Shown in pieces: positions 28,001 to 36,458 of a stretch of 64,000 nucleotides of DNA. How positions within the stretch are numbered: the first letter of the stretch is position 1; each line of letters starts with the position of its first letter. The position numbers were made by a program, and so were the translations under genes. The DNA lies in the NCBI RefSeq assembly GCF_029433105.1, contig NZ_JARNTW010000010.1:181513-245512 (forward strand), given 5' to 3'. This stretch comes from Runella sp. MFBS21 (GTDB taxonomy: Bacteria; Bacteroidota; Bacteroidia; Cytophagales; Spirosomataceae). Below the pieces are notes generated by a model. It did not search any database. It was not told where the DNA came from and saw only the letters and a program-made list of their open reading frames with translations.

Positions 28001-28452
28001 TTGAGGAGGTTAGGATTGGCTGCTTTGACGATGTCTTCTGACTTTAGCTCACCTACCGAATAGGCTAGAGAGCGTTTTTCGCGATTGATACCCAACGCCG
28101 TCACGACAACTTCTTGTAAACTTTCTGCGCCGGCTTCGAGCGTAACATCAATGGCGCTGCGAGTAGCGACTGGAATCTCTTGGGTTTTGTAACCAACAAA
28201 AGAATAAACCAATACGGCATTGTTGTTAGGCACTTCGATTGTATAACTACCTGTTGCGTTGGTACTTGAGCCTCTTTGAGTTCCCTTCAAGATAATGTTT
28301 ACGCCTGGCATGGGGTTTCCGTCTTCTTTAGAAGTGATTTTCCCCGTGATGGTTCTGGTCTGAGACCAGGCCATCATGAAGCATCCACTCACAATGAGCG
28401 TTGTGAGTAAAAGGCGCTTCAGAGCCCTTCCCATGGTAAAATTGTTGTTCAT
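25057..28452 (-). CDS. SusC/RagA-type TonB-dependent transporter (pair 3)
   Basis: An 1131-aa outer-membrane importer: signal peptide ending MAWSQ, CarboxypepD_reg-like domain (RTITGKITSKEDGNPMPGVN), EVVVTALGINREKRSLAYSV, plug with ILKGGSAGALYGAEGGNGVIMITT (the usual LKGPSAAALYGSRAG changed), and a barrel ending SLDF. No STN domain. It is the SusC closest to the ECF sigma gene, 250 bp downstream of it, with a terminator between. Confidence 0.94.
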   Translation of the reverse strand: MNNNFTMGRALKRLLLTTLIVSGCFMMAWSQTRTITGKITSKEDGNPMPGVNIILKGTQRGSSTNATGSYTIEVPNNNAVLVYSFVGYKTQEIPVATRSAIDVTLEAGAESLQEVVVTALGINREKRSLAYSVGELKSEDIVKAANPNLLKSLDGKISGVNLTNLSSDPTSSVLVNIRGSSAMPTLSDANVSLKSQPLYVINGVPVGTQSFTNKDGVDFGNILSQLNPEDIASVTILKGGSAGALYGAEGGNGVIMITTKSGAGMKKGIGVSYTSSATADRAYQFFPEQQIFGQGERAYEWQYDNTDTWGPILDGSFSADYWDVAAKQWKNGPMRSSGENRMKSYLQTGSTFTNTIGVTGNYDKGSFRFSVSDMNNKGVMPNTKTDQKSFTLNTTYNLTQDVRVTVSGSYIKTFTPNKANVTGSNSVLNDLLFNLPTNLQPLSQMRDYWLTGFEGVRQNGAIMKDNGIDVAQNNPWWITYEKIHKFARDNYFGKAQLDWQLSQPFSLMLRTGMQNVKENYELRQSWGAKGDPYGQYVVGSNNSMEANTDAILTYNNTFGKTSVTVSGGGNYRFTNASSLEVVGGDLSSPNLFTLANIKAGTLTVNGTSTNLGTNVGAPYFNGKSVSAYGTANISYDNKLFLEVTGRNDWKGAYAQEKISYFYPSASLSWVASETFKLPQVINYLKARLNYADVGNGLVRRRSIDTYSFDASPWGSINTVSLNATIVDPDLKAQHSVSKEVGLDLWMLSNRLKLDFTYFVKDQKDQIDNIPLVQGTGYTGLLTNIGDVRNKGYEWGLNFTALKTKDFTWDISTSFTHYKAKITRLSDKFAPAGYVFASYDGKTKVKLAEGEVIGSIYEENPILRVKTGKYAGMPLLDSNEGKIQKSSDERDRGKLGNFNPDFILGLNTTLKYKQFTLGLVGSFRKGGKYVSVNQQYAESNGRAITTLGADANNLWWVGGRDAAHGGLPWPAEGSSEYAAINSNNDDKRSNFQDASYVKGVFLNPNYTGDPSKATDADYIVNGANPKNTFYDFPYNGYGDIIWNFSATRTYDATNFKMREISLAYTLPRAITNKYNLNNVSLAFIGRNLFQWNASGRNEDPESAFSGVGTNQGILRATLPSIRSYGFKLSLDF

Positions 28453-28460
28453 TTGATTAG

Positions 28461-28493
28461 AGTATTTAACTGGTTTGTATATCCATAAATACT
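28461..28493 (-). promoter_or_regulatory. Inverted repeat in the leader of SusC pair 3
   Basis: AGTATTTA (28461-28468) and TAAATACT (28486-28493) enclose a 3-bp TGG/CCA pair, 8 bp before the ATG. The two-tier layout recalls the stronger hairpin before the pair 2 SusC. Confidence 0.4.
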
Positions 28494-28582
28494 TCTCATT
28501 TGAGGGATGGACTAAAAAGACGGGATTAAATTCCGATTAAAAAAGTAGACTTTTGGATAAACGTGAGTAGGCTAGATATAAC

Positions 28583-28626
28583 AAAAAACGCGATTAGTGA
28601 AAACATATATGTTTTCACTAATCGCG
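28583..28626 (-). terminator. Perfect 19-bp palindrome terminating the sigma gene
   Basis: 28589-28607 is perfectly complementary to 28608-28626 (arm CGCGATTAGTGAAAACATA). On the minus strand it is followed by six T. It separates the ECF sigma transcript from SusC pair 3. Confidence 0.82.
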
Positions 28627-28702
28627 CAGATTATAATAGTGTGAGATAAGTCTACTGAGTAGATTTATTTATGTCGATAAAGTTATTGTTTAAAGGCCCT
28701 TT

Positions 28703-29245
28703 TTAAAATGCCGCAGCTATATCAACTCTTTCTCTCAAAAATTGCTTCGCTTTTACTAACTGATTTTTGACGGTATTCTTCGAAATACGCATCAACTCCG
28801 CAATTTCTTGGTATGATTTACCTTCCTCTACATTGAGTTTGAGAATCAACTTACGCTTTTCGGATAGAGAATCGATTGCTGTACGCAAATTGGTAAATTT
28901 TACTTCTTCGACTTCTAGCTCTTCGTCATCAAAATGCTCCATTCTCTCTATGTATTGCTGTTTGATGAGCTGGCTTTTTTCCATTTTCTTAAAATAGTCA
29001 AAAGCCAAGTTTCTGAGGCAAGTAAATAGGTAAGAGTTGAAATTTAGGGTAGGATTAATTTGAGCTCTTTTCTCCCAGATTTTAATAAAAACCTCATGCA
29101 GCATATTCTCTGCTTCTTCTTCGTCTTTGACGAGCGACACGCAAAACTTGATAGCGGGAGTTTTATAAAAATTATATAACTCCGCGAAAGCCGATTGATC
29201 ACCTTGGATTACTTTCCTGAGGGTATATTCGCTGATACAGGCCAT
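28703..29245 (-). CDS. ECF RNA polymerase sigma factor (Bacteroidota sigma-70 family)
   Basis: 180 aa from the ATG at 29245. Longer in-frame starts up to 29404 add 53 residues unlike any sigma N-terminus, so they are rejected. Sigma region 2 covers FAELYNFYKTPAIKFCVSLVKDEEEAENMLHEVFIKIWE with the core-binding and -10 recognition helices; region 4 covers KLNVEEGKSYQEIAELMRISKNTVKNQLVKAKQFLRE (HTH, -35 recognition). In Bacteroidota such factors usually pair with a FecR anti-sigma and an STN-bearing SusC. Neither is adjacent here, so its input is unclear. It is immediately upstream of, and collinear with, the SusCD block. Confidence 0.92.
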   Translation of the reverse strand: MACISEYTLRKVIQGDQSAFAELYNFYKTPAIKFCVSLVKDEEEAENMLHEVFIKIWEKRAQINPTLNFNSYLFTCLRNLAFDYFKKMEKSQLIKQQYIERMEHFDDEELEVEEVKFTNLRTAIDSLSEKRKLILKLNVEEGKSYQEIAELMRISKNTVKNQLVKAKQFLRERVDIAAAF

Positions 29246-29524
29246 GGTTATAAAAGAGGTGAGGTATAAATTGGTTGAGGGTTGGCAAATCCATAACGGT
29301 GCATTTGCGAAAGTAAATTTACGTTGTTTTTTGCAACAAAACGTATCAAATTGCGTAAATATATCCTCAAATTGCGCAAACTTGAAATATGATAATAAAA
29401 ACATAATACTGCATTATATCTATACACCATTTATTAACCTTTGACACTCCAAAAATTAATACTTGTTTAATAGCCCTGTGACCTCCCAAACAAGTATTAC
29501 TAGCATCAATCCCATTCGTAACTT

Positions 29525-31774
29525 ATGCATTATTCAGTTATTGACTATCTAAAGAAGACAGTTGTTGCTTTGTTGATATTTGTTGTGTCAGTTTATCAAA
29601 ATGATGCAAGTGCACAAGCTACCGATCTCAAGCCCTATCGAGATATTGCTTTTTGGCAAGAATCCCACGAGGCACATCCTATGTCAGCTACGAATGTTAG
29701 GAGTATTGTCCTTGATAAAACAGGTAATGCTTGGATTGCTACTTCTAATGGTATATTTAAGAAAACTACCCAATCTTCCCAATGGCAAGCCGCCTTGCCT
29801 ACTACCGAACAAGGGCCAGCTTTTTCAGTAGCTCTGGATGGTCAGGGAGAGGTATGGGCAAGTACTTGGAAAGGCGTTTATCAATTCAAAAACCAAACAC
29901 CATTATTTATTAAAGAGATTGAAGCTCCTATCTCCATCATAGGATGTCACGATAAGGAAATATGGGCACTAGGTCCGAAGGGAATTTGGAAAAAAGAGGG
30001 TGATAATTTTGTCAAAAAAAACTACGATATACCACGTTCTCTAAGAGATATATCTTTCGATGAAAAGGGAGGTATTTGGCTTGCAAGTGATGTCGGATTA
30101 TATAATATAAATAAGGATGGGAAAACGCAGATTTTTCGGCAGCCAAATGAGGTTCAAAGTGGGTATATCAAAGGCGTAGATTTTGATACCAAGCACCATC
30201 TTTGGGCGGGTGGATTAGGCGGAGTAAGTATCCTTCAAGAAGGCAAAAAAATAAAGTCCATTACTACCGCCGACGGCCTCCCTACTGTATATGTGACCAC
30301 TCTCAAAACCGCTCCTGATGGTACCGTGTGGGTTGGTACCGAAAAAGGAGTAGTGCGCTATGCGACAGACGGGAGCCATTCGTTGCGCTTTAGCAGGCGG
30401 TGGCTCGTTCATGATTATGTGACAGACATTGATTTTGATGCCGATGGTAATGCTTGGATTGCTACGTTAGGCGGCGTAAGTGTCATCAAACGTCAGAAGA
30501 TGACGTTGGCTCAAAAACAAGATTATTTTCAAGATGTATTGCTCAAACGCCACATCCGCGCGCCTTGGATAGCAGGGCAATGCCGCCTCAAAACAGCAGG
30601 TGACCTTAGCACTTGGGAACCTGAAGACGACGACAATGACGGCGAATATACGGGCAATTATCTGGCGATGGAGAGTTTTCGATATGCTACCACCAAAAGT
30701 CCAGATGCTAAACAAAATGCAAAAAAAGCGTTTGGCTTTTTAAAGCTTTTACAAGAAATCACCGATACCGAAGGGTTCTTTGCTCGTACTATTGTACCTG
30801 CCGATTGGACGGAGGTGCACGATGGAAATCTAACTTATACCTCCGAACAACTAGCCGATGAGCTGGTGAAAGAGCCGCGTTTTAAGCCCGTAGAAATTAG
30901 ATGGCATAAATCTAAAGACGGCAAATGGCTCTGGAAAGGTGATACAAGTAGCGATGAGATGTGTGGACATATGTTTGGCTATTTTTTTTACTATCAACTC
31001 GTGGCCGACGAAGCCGAAAAAGCCGTAGTAAGAAAGCATGTAGCACGGATTGTGGATTACCTTATGGCTCATAATTTCAATTTTACGGATACCGACGGGA
31101 AGCATACCCGCTGGTCGGTTTGGTCGCCTGACCAACTCAACCGCGACCCCGAATGGGCACCCGACAAAAGCCAAAATTCAATGGAAATGCTCGCTTTTTT
31201 GAAGTTGGCGCATTATATGACCCAAAATGAGAAATACCAAAAAGCATATTTGCACTTGATTGAAAAAGAGCATTATCTCGACAACATGGCCAACATTCTT
31301 AATCAAAATCCAGCTTGGTTTATTTATTTCGATGTAATGCTACAAGCCTATGTATATCCTATTTTGTTGAAAGCTGAAACCGACCCTCAACGGTTAGCCT
31401 TTTATCAAAAACACATGGACGAATGGTTTGAAAAACGCAAAGGCGACCACAATCCGCTTATCAATTTTATTTACTGCTACGCCCGAAACAAAAAAGTAGA
31501 ACTCCAAAATTCGGTTGATTTTTTGGTAGATACCCCACTCGACCTCATTGATTGGCCTATTGACCATACTATACGTGAAGATATAAAGATTGTAAGGACG
31601 CCAGTGTTGGAAGACCAACAAGTTAATGTTTTACAACCTCCTAGCATTCGGATGACGGTTCGTTGGGACAAAAACCCTTGGACTGCCGCTGGGGGCGACC
31701 CTCATCGCGAACGCGAACCTGTCTTTTGGCAGCTTCCCTATTGGATGGGAAGGTATTTGGAAATGATTCGCTAA
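29525..31774 (+). CDS. Secreted beta-propeller plus alpha/alpha-toroid-like protein (copy 1)
   Basis: A 749-aa exported protein (signal peptide to ~ASA, residue 30). Residues ~45-345 hold repeated blades of the two-component-regulator propeller type, such as GNAWIATSNGIFK, GTVWVGTEKGVVRY and GNAWIATLGGVSV. Residues ~355-749 are a helical domain with conserved patches shared with copy 2: RHIR, DNDGEYTGNYLAMESFRYATTK (~368-390), GDTSSDE (~472-478), WSVWSPDQLN (~529), PLDLIDW, and a C-terminal LPYWMGRYL. The helix pattern and acidic/aromatic patches suggest an (alpha/alpha) toroid as in glycan lyases or epimerases; no named family is recognised. It starts a same-strand pair, head-to-head with the sigma gene. 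Confidence 0.75.
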   Translation: MHYSVIDYLKKTVVALLIFVVSVYQNDASAQATDLKPYRDIAFWQESHEAHPMSATNVRSIVLDKTGNAWIATSNGIFKKTTQSSQWQAALPTTEQGPAFSVALDGQGEVWASTWKGVYQFKNQTPLFIKEIEAPISIIGCHDKEIWALGPKGIWKKEGDNFVKKNYDIPRSLRDISFDEKGGIWLASDVGLYNINKDGKTQIFRQPNEVQSGYIKGVDFDTKHHLWAGGLGGVSILQEGKKIKSITTADGLPTVYVTTLKTAPDGTVWVGTEKGVVRYATDGSHSLRFSRRWLVHDYVTDIDFDADGNAWIATLGGVSVIKRQKMTLAQKQDYFQDVLLKRHIRAPWIAGQCRLKTAGDLSTWEPEDDDNDGEYTGNYLAMESFRYATTKSPDAKQNAKKAFGFLKLLQEITDTEGFFARTIVPADWTEVHDGNLTYTSEQLADELVKEPRFKPVEIRWHKSKDGKWLWKGDTSSDEMCGHMFGYFFYYQLVADEAEKAVVRKHVARIVDYLMAHNFNFTDTDGKHTRWSVWSPDQLNRDPEWAPDKSQNSMEMLAFLKLAHYMTQNEKYQKAYLHLIEKEHYLDNMANILNQNPAWFIYFDVMLQAYVYPILLKAETDPQRLAFYQKHMDEWFEKRKGDHNPLINFIYCYARNKKVELQNSVDFLVDTPLDLIDWPIDHTIREDIKIVRTPVLEDQQVNVLQPPSIRMTVRWDKNPWTAAGGDPHREREPVFWQLPYWMGRYLEMIR

Positions 31775-31831
31775 GCTTCTCCAAACCTCTATATATAATT
31801 TTTAATTTATACACCTCTCAAACAATTTCTC

Positions 31832-34066
31832 ATGCGTTTCGTCAAATTTCTAGTATTATTTGTGCTTTGTGCGGGTGGCTTATTCGTGGCTTGTGACCGT
31901 AAGGCTACAACCAACCAGCCCGTTTACGAAGATGTCCCTTATTGGCAAGACTATAGTGTCAAATATTATGCTGAGCCTTCAAATGGAACACTTCTTTCGG
32001 CGGCGAGCGATCGCAATGGCGTCATCAAGGTGCTTTCTTCGGCAGGGCTATTCCAACCCCACAATGGACATTTTCTCTATCATGGAAAACTTCAAGCCGA
32101 TGGTAAATATCGTCCTATCAAAGACAAAAAAATCACGGCCGTCATTGCTTATGAGGATCAATTTGTAATGCTTGACAACAAAGCTGTTTTGAGCGATGCT
32201 TGGGCGGGCAAACTCTACGCCAAACACCAACTTCCTAACGCCAAGCTAATGGCGGGAGGTAAAGATTTTACTTTTTTGGTATCGGACGGAAAATCGTTGG
32301 AATTGGTCAAAGATTCGACTTCTCTTTGGAAAGGAGCCGTAGAAGATGAAGTCCTATCTGTACGCTATCAAGCAGAAGGAAGTATTTTTTGGGTGTTGGG
32401 TAAAAAAGGTCTTTATACAGTCTCTTCCACTAGCCCACAACTAAAAAATGTGTATCAAGGAAATAATCTCACTGCTTTCGACCTTGCGGCAGACAACAAA
32501 AAAATCTATATCGGTACCAACGACGGCTATCTTGAATGGGACATCACCACCCAAAAACCCATAGGCACCCTTCATCAAAAACTTCCTTGGACTGACATCA
32601 CCGCTATTGAAGTCATTGGCGATAAAGTATGGTTTGGTACTACCAATGGCGCCTTTGCTTTACACACCGACGGAAAAGTAGATTATTACAACGGCGAGCG
32701 TTGGCTACCAAGCAATGGCGTTGTGCATATTTCGGAAGGCCCCCAAAATTCAGTTTTGGTACTAACTACTGCTGGTTTAGGTCAAATTTGTTTCAAAAAA
32801 ATGACCCTACACGACAAAGCCGTTTACTACGAAGAGCAAGTACGTAAGCGTCATATTCGCAATGGTTTCAATGCTTCGCTCGACAACATGGAGAAAGGCA
32901 ATATCGCTTCAGGCTATCTTGCCGATTCTGACAACGACGGTCTTTGGACGTCGATGTATTTGGCAGGGGAGATTTTCAGATACGCCACTACCAAAGAAGA
33001 AGACGCACTCCAAAACTGCCGCGAATCGCTCGATGCAATGGAGCGCCTCTATACCATTAACCCTGTGCCGGGCTTTCCTGCTCGCTCTTTTGAAAGAGCG
33101 GGATATATCTCCCAACTAGCTGATCCTGACCGTTGGCAGCATTCGTCTGATCCTAATTGGGACTGGAAGGCTACCACAAGTAGCGATGAAGCCGTGGGGC
33201 ATATCTTTGCTTTTGGTGCCATGGCAGAGCTTATCGACGAGCCCAATATGAAAAGCCGCGCTGTTGCTTTGATTGATACTTTGATGGGACATATTGTCAA
33301 AAACAATTTCTATTTGATTGATTATGACGGTAAGCCTACTACTTGGGGACGTTGGAGCCCCGAATACGTCAACGCCTTTCCTAAAAATGTAGGAGACCGC
33401 AAGATTACTTCGTCGAATATCGTAGCGATGCTCCAAACGGCTTATCATTTTACCAAAAAAGAACTCTATAAAGAAAAAGCTTTTGAACTCATGCAAAAAC
33501 ATGGTTATTTGGAAAATTTGATGAGACCTATGAAAGAGATTAGCCCTGCCCCTGGCGAAGCCGATGCCCTTAGCAAAGAACTATCAGATGGCTGGAACCA
33601 CTCCGACGACGAAATGTACTTTGTGAGTTATTGGGGGCTGTATCGCTATGCTTTCAACGATACCCTCAAAGCCAAATACAAAGAAGCCATCATTGATCAC
33701 TGGGAAATCGAACGGCCTGAAAAAGAAGGAGCTTGGAATATTTTCACGGCTTTGGTAGGTACGCCTGATTTTGATTTGAACGAAGCTGTATGGTATCTCA
33801 AAGAGCATCCGCTCGACCTTATCGATTGGGCGATTTCAAACAGTCATCGTAAAGACATTGAGAAAATGCAGCCTAATTTCCGTAACCAAACTATCAAGGA
33901 AGTATTGCCTCCTGATGAGCGCCCCGTACAGCGTCACAATGGCAATATGTTTCATCTCGACCGTACAGGCAGCAATGGTACCTCCGAACATAGTGCGGGT
34001 GATATTTGGCTGTTGCCTTATTGGATGGGACGGTACTTAGGTGTAATCAGTGCCCCGAAACAGTAA
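31832..34066 (+). CDS. Propeller plus alpha/alpha-toroid-like lipoprotein (copy 2)
   Basis: A 744-aa lipoprotein (lipobox LFVAC near residue 21), 57 bp after copy 1 and clearly paralogous. Its propeller blades are more degenerate (IYIGTNDGYLEWD, VWFGTTNGAFAL). The C-terminal domain keeps KRHIRNGFNASL, DSDNDGLWTSMYLAGEIFRYATTK, ATTSSDEAVGH, WGRWSPEYVN, HPLDLIDW and LPYWMGRYL. The conserved acidic residues in DNDG and SSDE are candidates for catalysis or binding. Unlike copy 1 it should be lipid-anchored, so the two may form a surface/periplasm pair. Function unknown; carbohydrate processing is inferred from context only. Confidence 0.75.
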   Translation: MRFVKFLVLFVLCAGGLFVACDRKATTNQPVYEDVPYWQDYSVKYYAEPSNGTLLSAASDRNGVIKVLSSAGLFQPHNGHFLYHGKLQADGKYRPIKDKKITAVIAYEDQFVMLDNKAVLSDAWAGKLYAKHQLPNAKLMAGGKDFTFLVSDGKSLELVKDSTSLWKGAVEDEVLSVRYQAEGSIFWVLGKKGLYTVSSTSPQLKNVYQGNNLTAFDLAADNKKIYIGTNDGYLEWDITTQKPIGTLHQKLPWTDITAIEVIGDKVWFGTTNGAFALHTDGKVDYYNGERWLPSNGVVHISEGPQNSVLVLTTAGLGQICFKKMTLHDKAVYYEEQVRKRHIRNGFNASLDNMEKGNIASGYLADSDNDGLWTSMYLAGEIFRYATTKEEDALQNCRESLDAMERLYTINPVPGFPARSFERAGYISQLADPDRWQHSSDPNWDWKATTSSDEAVGHIFAFGAMAELIDEPNMKSRAVALIDTLMGHIVKNNFYLIDYDGKPTTWGRWSPEYVNAFPKNVGDRKITSSNIVAMLQTAYHFTKKELYKEKAFELMQKHGYLENLMRPMKEISPAPGEADALSKELSDGWNHSDDEMYFVSYWGLYRYAFNDTLKAKYKEAIIDHWEIERPEKEGAWNIFTALVGTPDFDLNEAVWYLKEHPLDLIDWAISNSHRKDIEKMQPNFRNQTIKEVLPPDERPVQRHNGNMFHLDRTGSNGTSEHSAGDIWLLPYWMGRYLGVISAPKQ

Positions 34067-34088
34067 CCTATTCTTGCATTGTGTATTT

Positions 34089-34141
34089 CTCCGTTTTTCA
34101 GTGGTTTTATTAACAACTACTGAGAAACGGAGATTTTTTTT
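34089..34141. terminator. Bidirectional terminator between convergent genes
   Basis: CTCCGTTTTTCAGT (34089-34102) pairs with ACTGAGAAACGGAG (34119-34132, one G-U), followed by a run of T on the plus strand. It serves the propeller gene and the convergent MFS gene. Confidence 0.8.
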
Positions 34142-35372
34142 AAGAGGTTACTTTCCAAGATTTCTTTGCCAAAGTAATCATCAACACTGATAGTAAGCAA
34201 ATCCCCGAAATAAAGACAAAAATAGTACTGCTATTGCCTGTTTTGTCGATGACATAGCCAAATAAAGGCTCGCCTAAAGCCGCAAAAACATATCCAAACA
34301 TATTCATAAATCCGATGCCTGTGCCGGTGTAGGAAGTCCCCAACATTTCGGGGCTGAGAGGCCAAAAACATGATTGTGGACCATACACAAAGAAACCTAT
34401 CAATAGCATCAGGATTCCGCCCAAAACTAGATTGGTAGTCGGAACCACAAATACCAACAACGCCATTAAGGCACTCATCAACATCCCAAAACGAATAGAA
34501 TGGATACGGTTTCTTTGAAAAAGCGTGTCCGATAGCATCCCAAACGACAAAGCACCCGCTGCCATCCCTATAGGCAATAAAAAGGTTACCCAAAGATTGC
34601 CCGGATTGTCTTTCCAGTTTTGACCTAAATAATGTACCGGTACCCAAAAAATAAGCCCATAACGTGCCATGTTTTCGAAACCAAAGGCTAAGGATGTAAA
34701 TAGAAAATGCCGATGGGATACCACTACCTTGTAACGAGAAAGCCAAGTGTCTTCGCCATTAGGAATAGGAGAATGGGAGTCATTTTGAAGTGATGCACTG
34801 GGCTTATCGCGAGCTACTATCACAAAAACCGTAGCAGCTACCAACAACAACAACACAGGAATACGAAATAGCATCCGCCACTCCATCCCTTGCTGAAGCA
34901 ATACAATGGATAGTAAATAAGTAACTACCGACGAGAGCCCTGCCGCCATGGTATAAAAGCCAAATGCTTTGCCGAGTTCGGGACCATTCCACCAGTTGCT
35001 GATAAGCTTGCTTCCCGGCGCCCAAGCCATCGATTGGAAGTATCCATTAAGCGCCCATAACGCTAAAATGACTGAAAATGAATTAGAATAGCTGATGGCG
35101 ACATTGGTAAGTACCGACAAATAAGCACCAGTGGTGACCATCACGCGCGCACTAAAACGGTCGGCCAAATTGCCATTGATAAGCTGCCCAAACGCATATC
35201 CCAATAGCATCGCAAAACTTACCCAACCAATAGAAGTATAAGGAATATTTAAAGCGGCTGCCATGCCTTTGGCTGCCCAGCCAAAATTGTGCCGTCCTGT
35301 ATAAAAAAATAAGTAACAGAGCATGGTGACGAGCAACATCCTCCATTGTTGACTACGGAAAGATTTTTCCAT
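34140..35372 (-). CDS. MFS transporter of the organophosphate:phosphate antiporter type
   Basis: A 410-aa inner-membrane protein with about 12 hydrophobic segments. The opening LCYLFFYTGRHNFGWAAKGM matches the first helix of GlpT/UhpT-like carriers (Y-x-x-R-x-N-F), and GNLADRFSARVM is the MFS loop 2-3 motif. Some OPA relatives carry hexuronates or sugar acids rather than sugar phosphates, so substrate is open; the neighbouring sugar-acid genes favour an acidic sugar. It probably forms a unit with the dehydrogenase 24 bp upstream. Confidence 0.85.
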   Translation of the reverse strand: MEKSFRSQQWRMLLVTMLCYLFFYTGRHNFGWAAKGMAAALNIPYTSIGWVSFAMLLGYAFGQLINGNLADRFSARVMVTTGAYLSVLTNVAISYSNSFSVILALWALNGYFQSMAWAPGSKLISNWWNGPELGKAFGFYTMAAGLSSVVTYLLSIVLLQQGMEWRMLFRIPVLLLLVAATVFVIVARDKPSASLQNDSHSPIPNGEDTWLSRYKVVVSHRHFLFTSLAFGFENMARYGLIFWVPVHYLGQNWKDNPGNLWVTFLLPIGMAAGALSFGMLSDTLFQRNRIHSIRFGMLMSALMALLVFVVPTTNLVLGGILMLLIGFFVYGPQSCFWPLSPEMLGTSYTGTGIGFMNMFGYVFAALGEPLFGYVIDKTGNSSTIFVFISGICLLSVLMITLAKKSWKVTS

Positions 35373-35396
35373 GATAAGGGTTTAGAATAAATGAGA

Positions 35397-36458
35397 TTAA
35401 TCGATGCGGATTCCTACTCTTAAAGGCTTGTGCATGAGTGCATACTCAAAAGCTTCGTGGGCGTTGGCTAAGGTGAACTCTTTCCCGACGACTTGTTCAA
35501 AAGGAAATTTTTGATGATTGCGACTAATAAAATCTACGGCATAACTGAAATCTTCATAGTTGTAATTGTGAAGGCCTTTGATGGTAATTAGTCGGCGGAT
35601 AACCTGCTCGGCATCAATCATAATTTTGCGATTATGAAACACTGCCCCAATCCACACTGCTATGCCTCCAATTCCCAAGGCCTCGATGCCAGCTTCCATG
35701 GCGCTCGGTGAACCACTCATATCAAATACTAAGTCAATAGCTGAAGGAAGGGAATCGGTGTTTATTAAGCAAGTACTATCCGCGCCAAATGCCAGTGCTT
35801 GCCCCAAACGTGCCGCCTCTACATCGGCGGCTATTATGCTGCGAGCTCCCGCATCCCTGCACATAGCGGCGCACATGATTCCTAGTAGCCCCATGCCCGT
35901 GATGAGTATTTTCTTATTTTTCAGCTCTCCCGCCAGCCTCAATGCCCCCGCCACAGTGGCCACGGCGCAGTTGATAGTAGCAGCCACAGGAATCGGGACA
36001 CTAGCGTTGATTTTTAAAATAGCAGTGTAAGGTTTTAGAATGGTATATTCGGCAAGACCTCCGTGAAAACAATCTTCTTCGGTAATCATAGCATGCCCAT
36101 ACTTAAAAACATTTTCTGATTTTTGGGGCATTCCTTTGACCGACATTTCGGAAGTAGGGTCGGCGGAGAAAATACTCCAAGTTACGATGTCTCCTGCATT
36201 AAGAGGGTTTCCGGCATGGTCTTTCCCAGAATGATTGTTGTCGATTTCTACAACCCTACCCACTATCTCATGCCCTAGCACCGTCGGCGTTTTTTCCTGT
36301 CTTATTCCACAAAAAGTATGCAAATCACTGCCACAAATCGTGGTATAAAGGTTCCGAACGAGTATTTCGCCTGACCGTAAATGGGGGAGTGTGTTTTGTT
36401 GTAATTGCATTTTTTGGCCAGTGCCATTGAAGACGAGTAAGGTGCCAGAACCTGTCAT
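35397..36458 (-). CDS. Zinc-type MDR alcohol/polyol dehydrogenase lacking the structural zinc lobe
   Basis: 353 aa, cytosolic, medium-chain dehydrogenase fold. The catalytic zinc site is suggested by TICGSDLH (Cys), GHEIVG (His-Glu) and INCAVATVAG (Cys); the Rossmann segment is ITGMGLLGIMCAAMCRDAGA with acidic AADVEAARL, favouring NAD. The four-cysteine structural zinc loop of classical family members is absent. The sequence resembles the proposed phosphonate-associated dehydrogenase subgroup (HpnZ-like), but no phosphonate genes are near; here it is more likely to oxidise a sugar acid or polyol. It is divergent from the GntP operon across a 694-bp region. Confidence 0.82.
   Translation of the reverse strand: MTGSGTLLVFNGTGQKMQLQQNTLPHLRSGEILVRNLYTTICGSDLHTFCGIRQEKTPTVLGHEIVGRVVEIDNNHSGKDHAGNPLNAGDIVTWSIFSADPTSEMSVKGMPQKSENVFKYGHAMITEEDCFHGGLAEYTILKPYTAILKINASVPIPVAATINCAVATVAGALRLAGELKNKKILITGMGLLGIMCAAMCRDAGARSIIAADVEAARLGQALAFGADSTCLINTDSLPSAIDLVFDMSGSPSAMEAGIEALGIGGIAVWIGAVFHNRKIMIDAEQVIRRLITIKGLHNYNYEDFSYAVDFISRNHQKFPFEQVVGKEFTLANAHEAFEYALMHKPLRVGIRID

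Noticed and set aside
29246..29404. N-terminal extension of the sigma factor
   Set aside because: The extra 53 residues are Phe/Cys-rich and unlike sigma region 1; the ATG at 29245 gives a standard ECF length.
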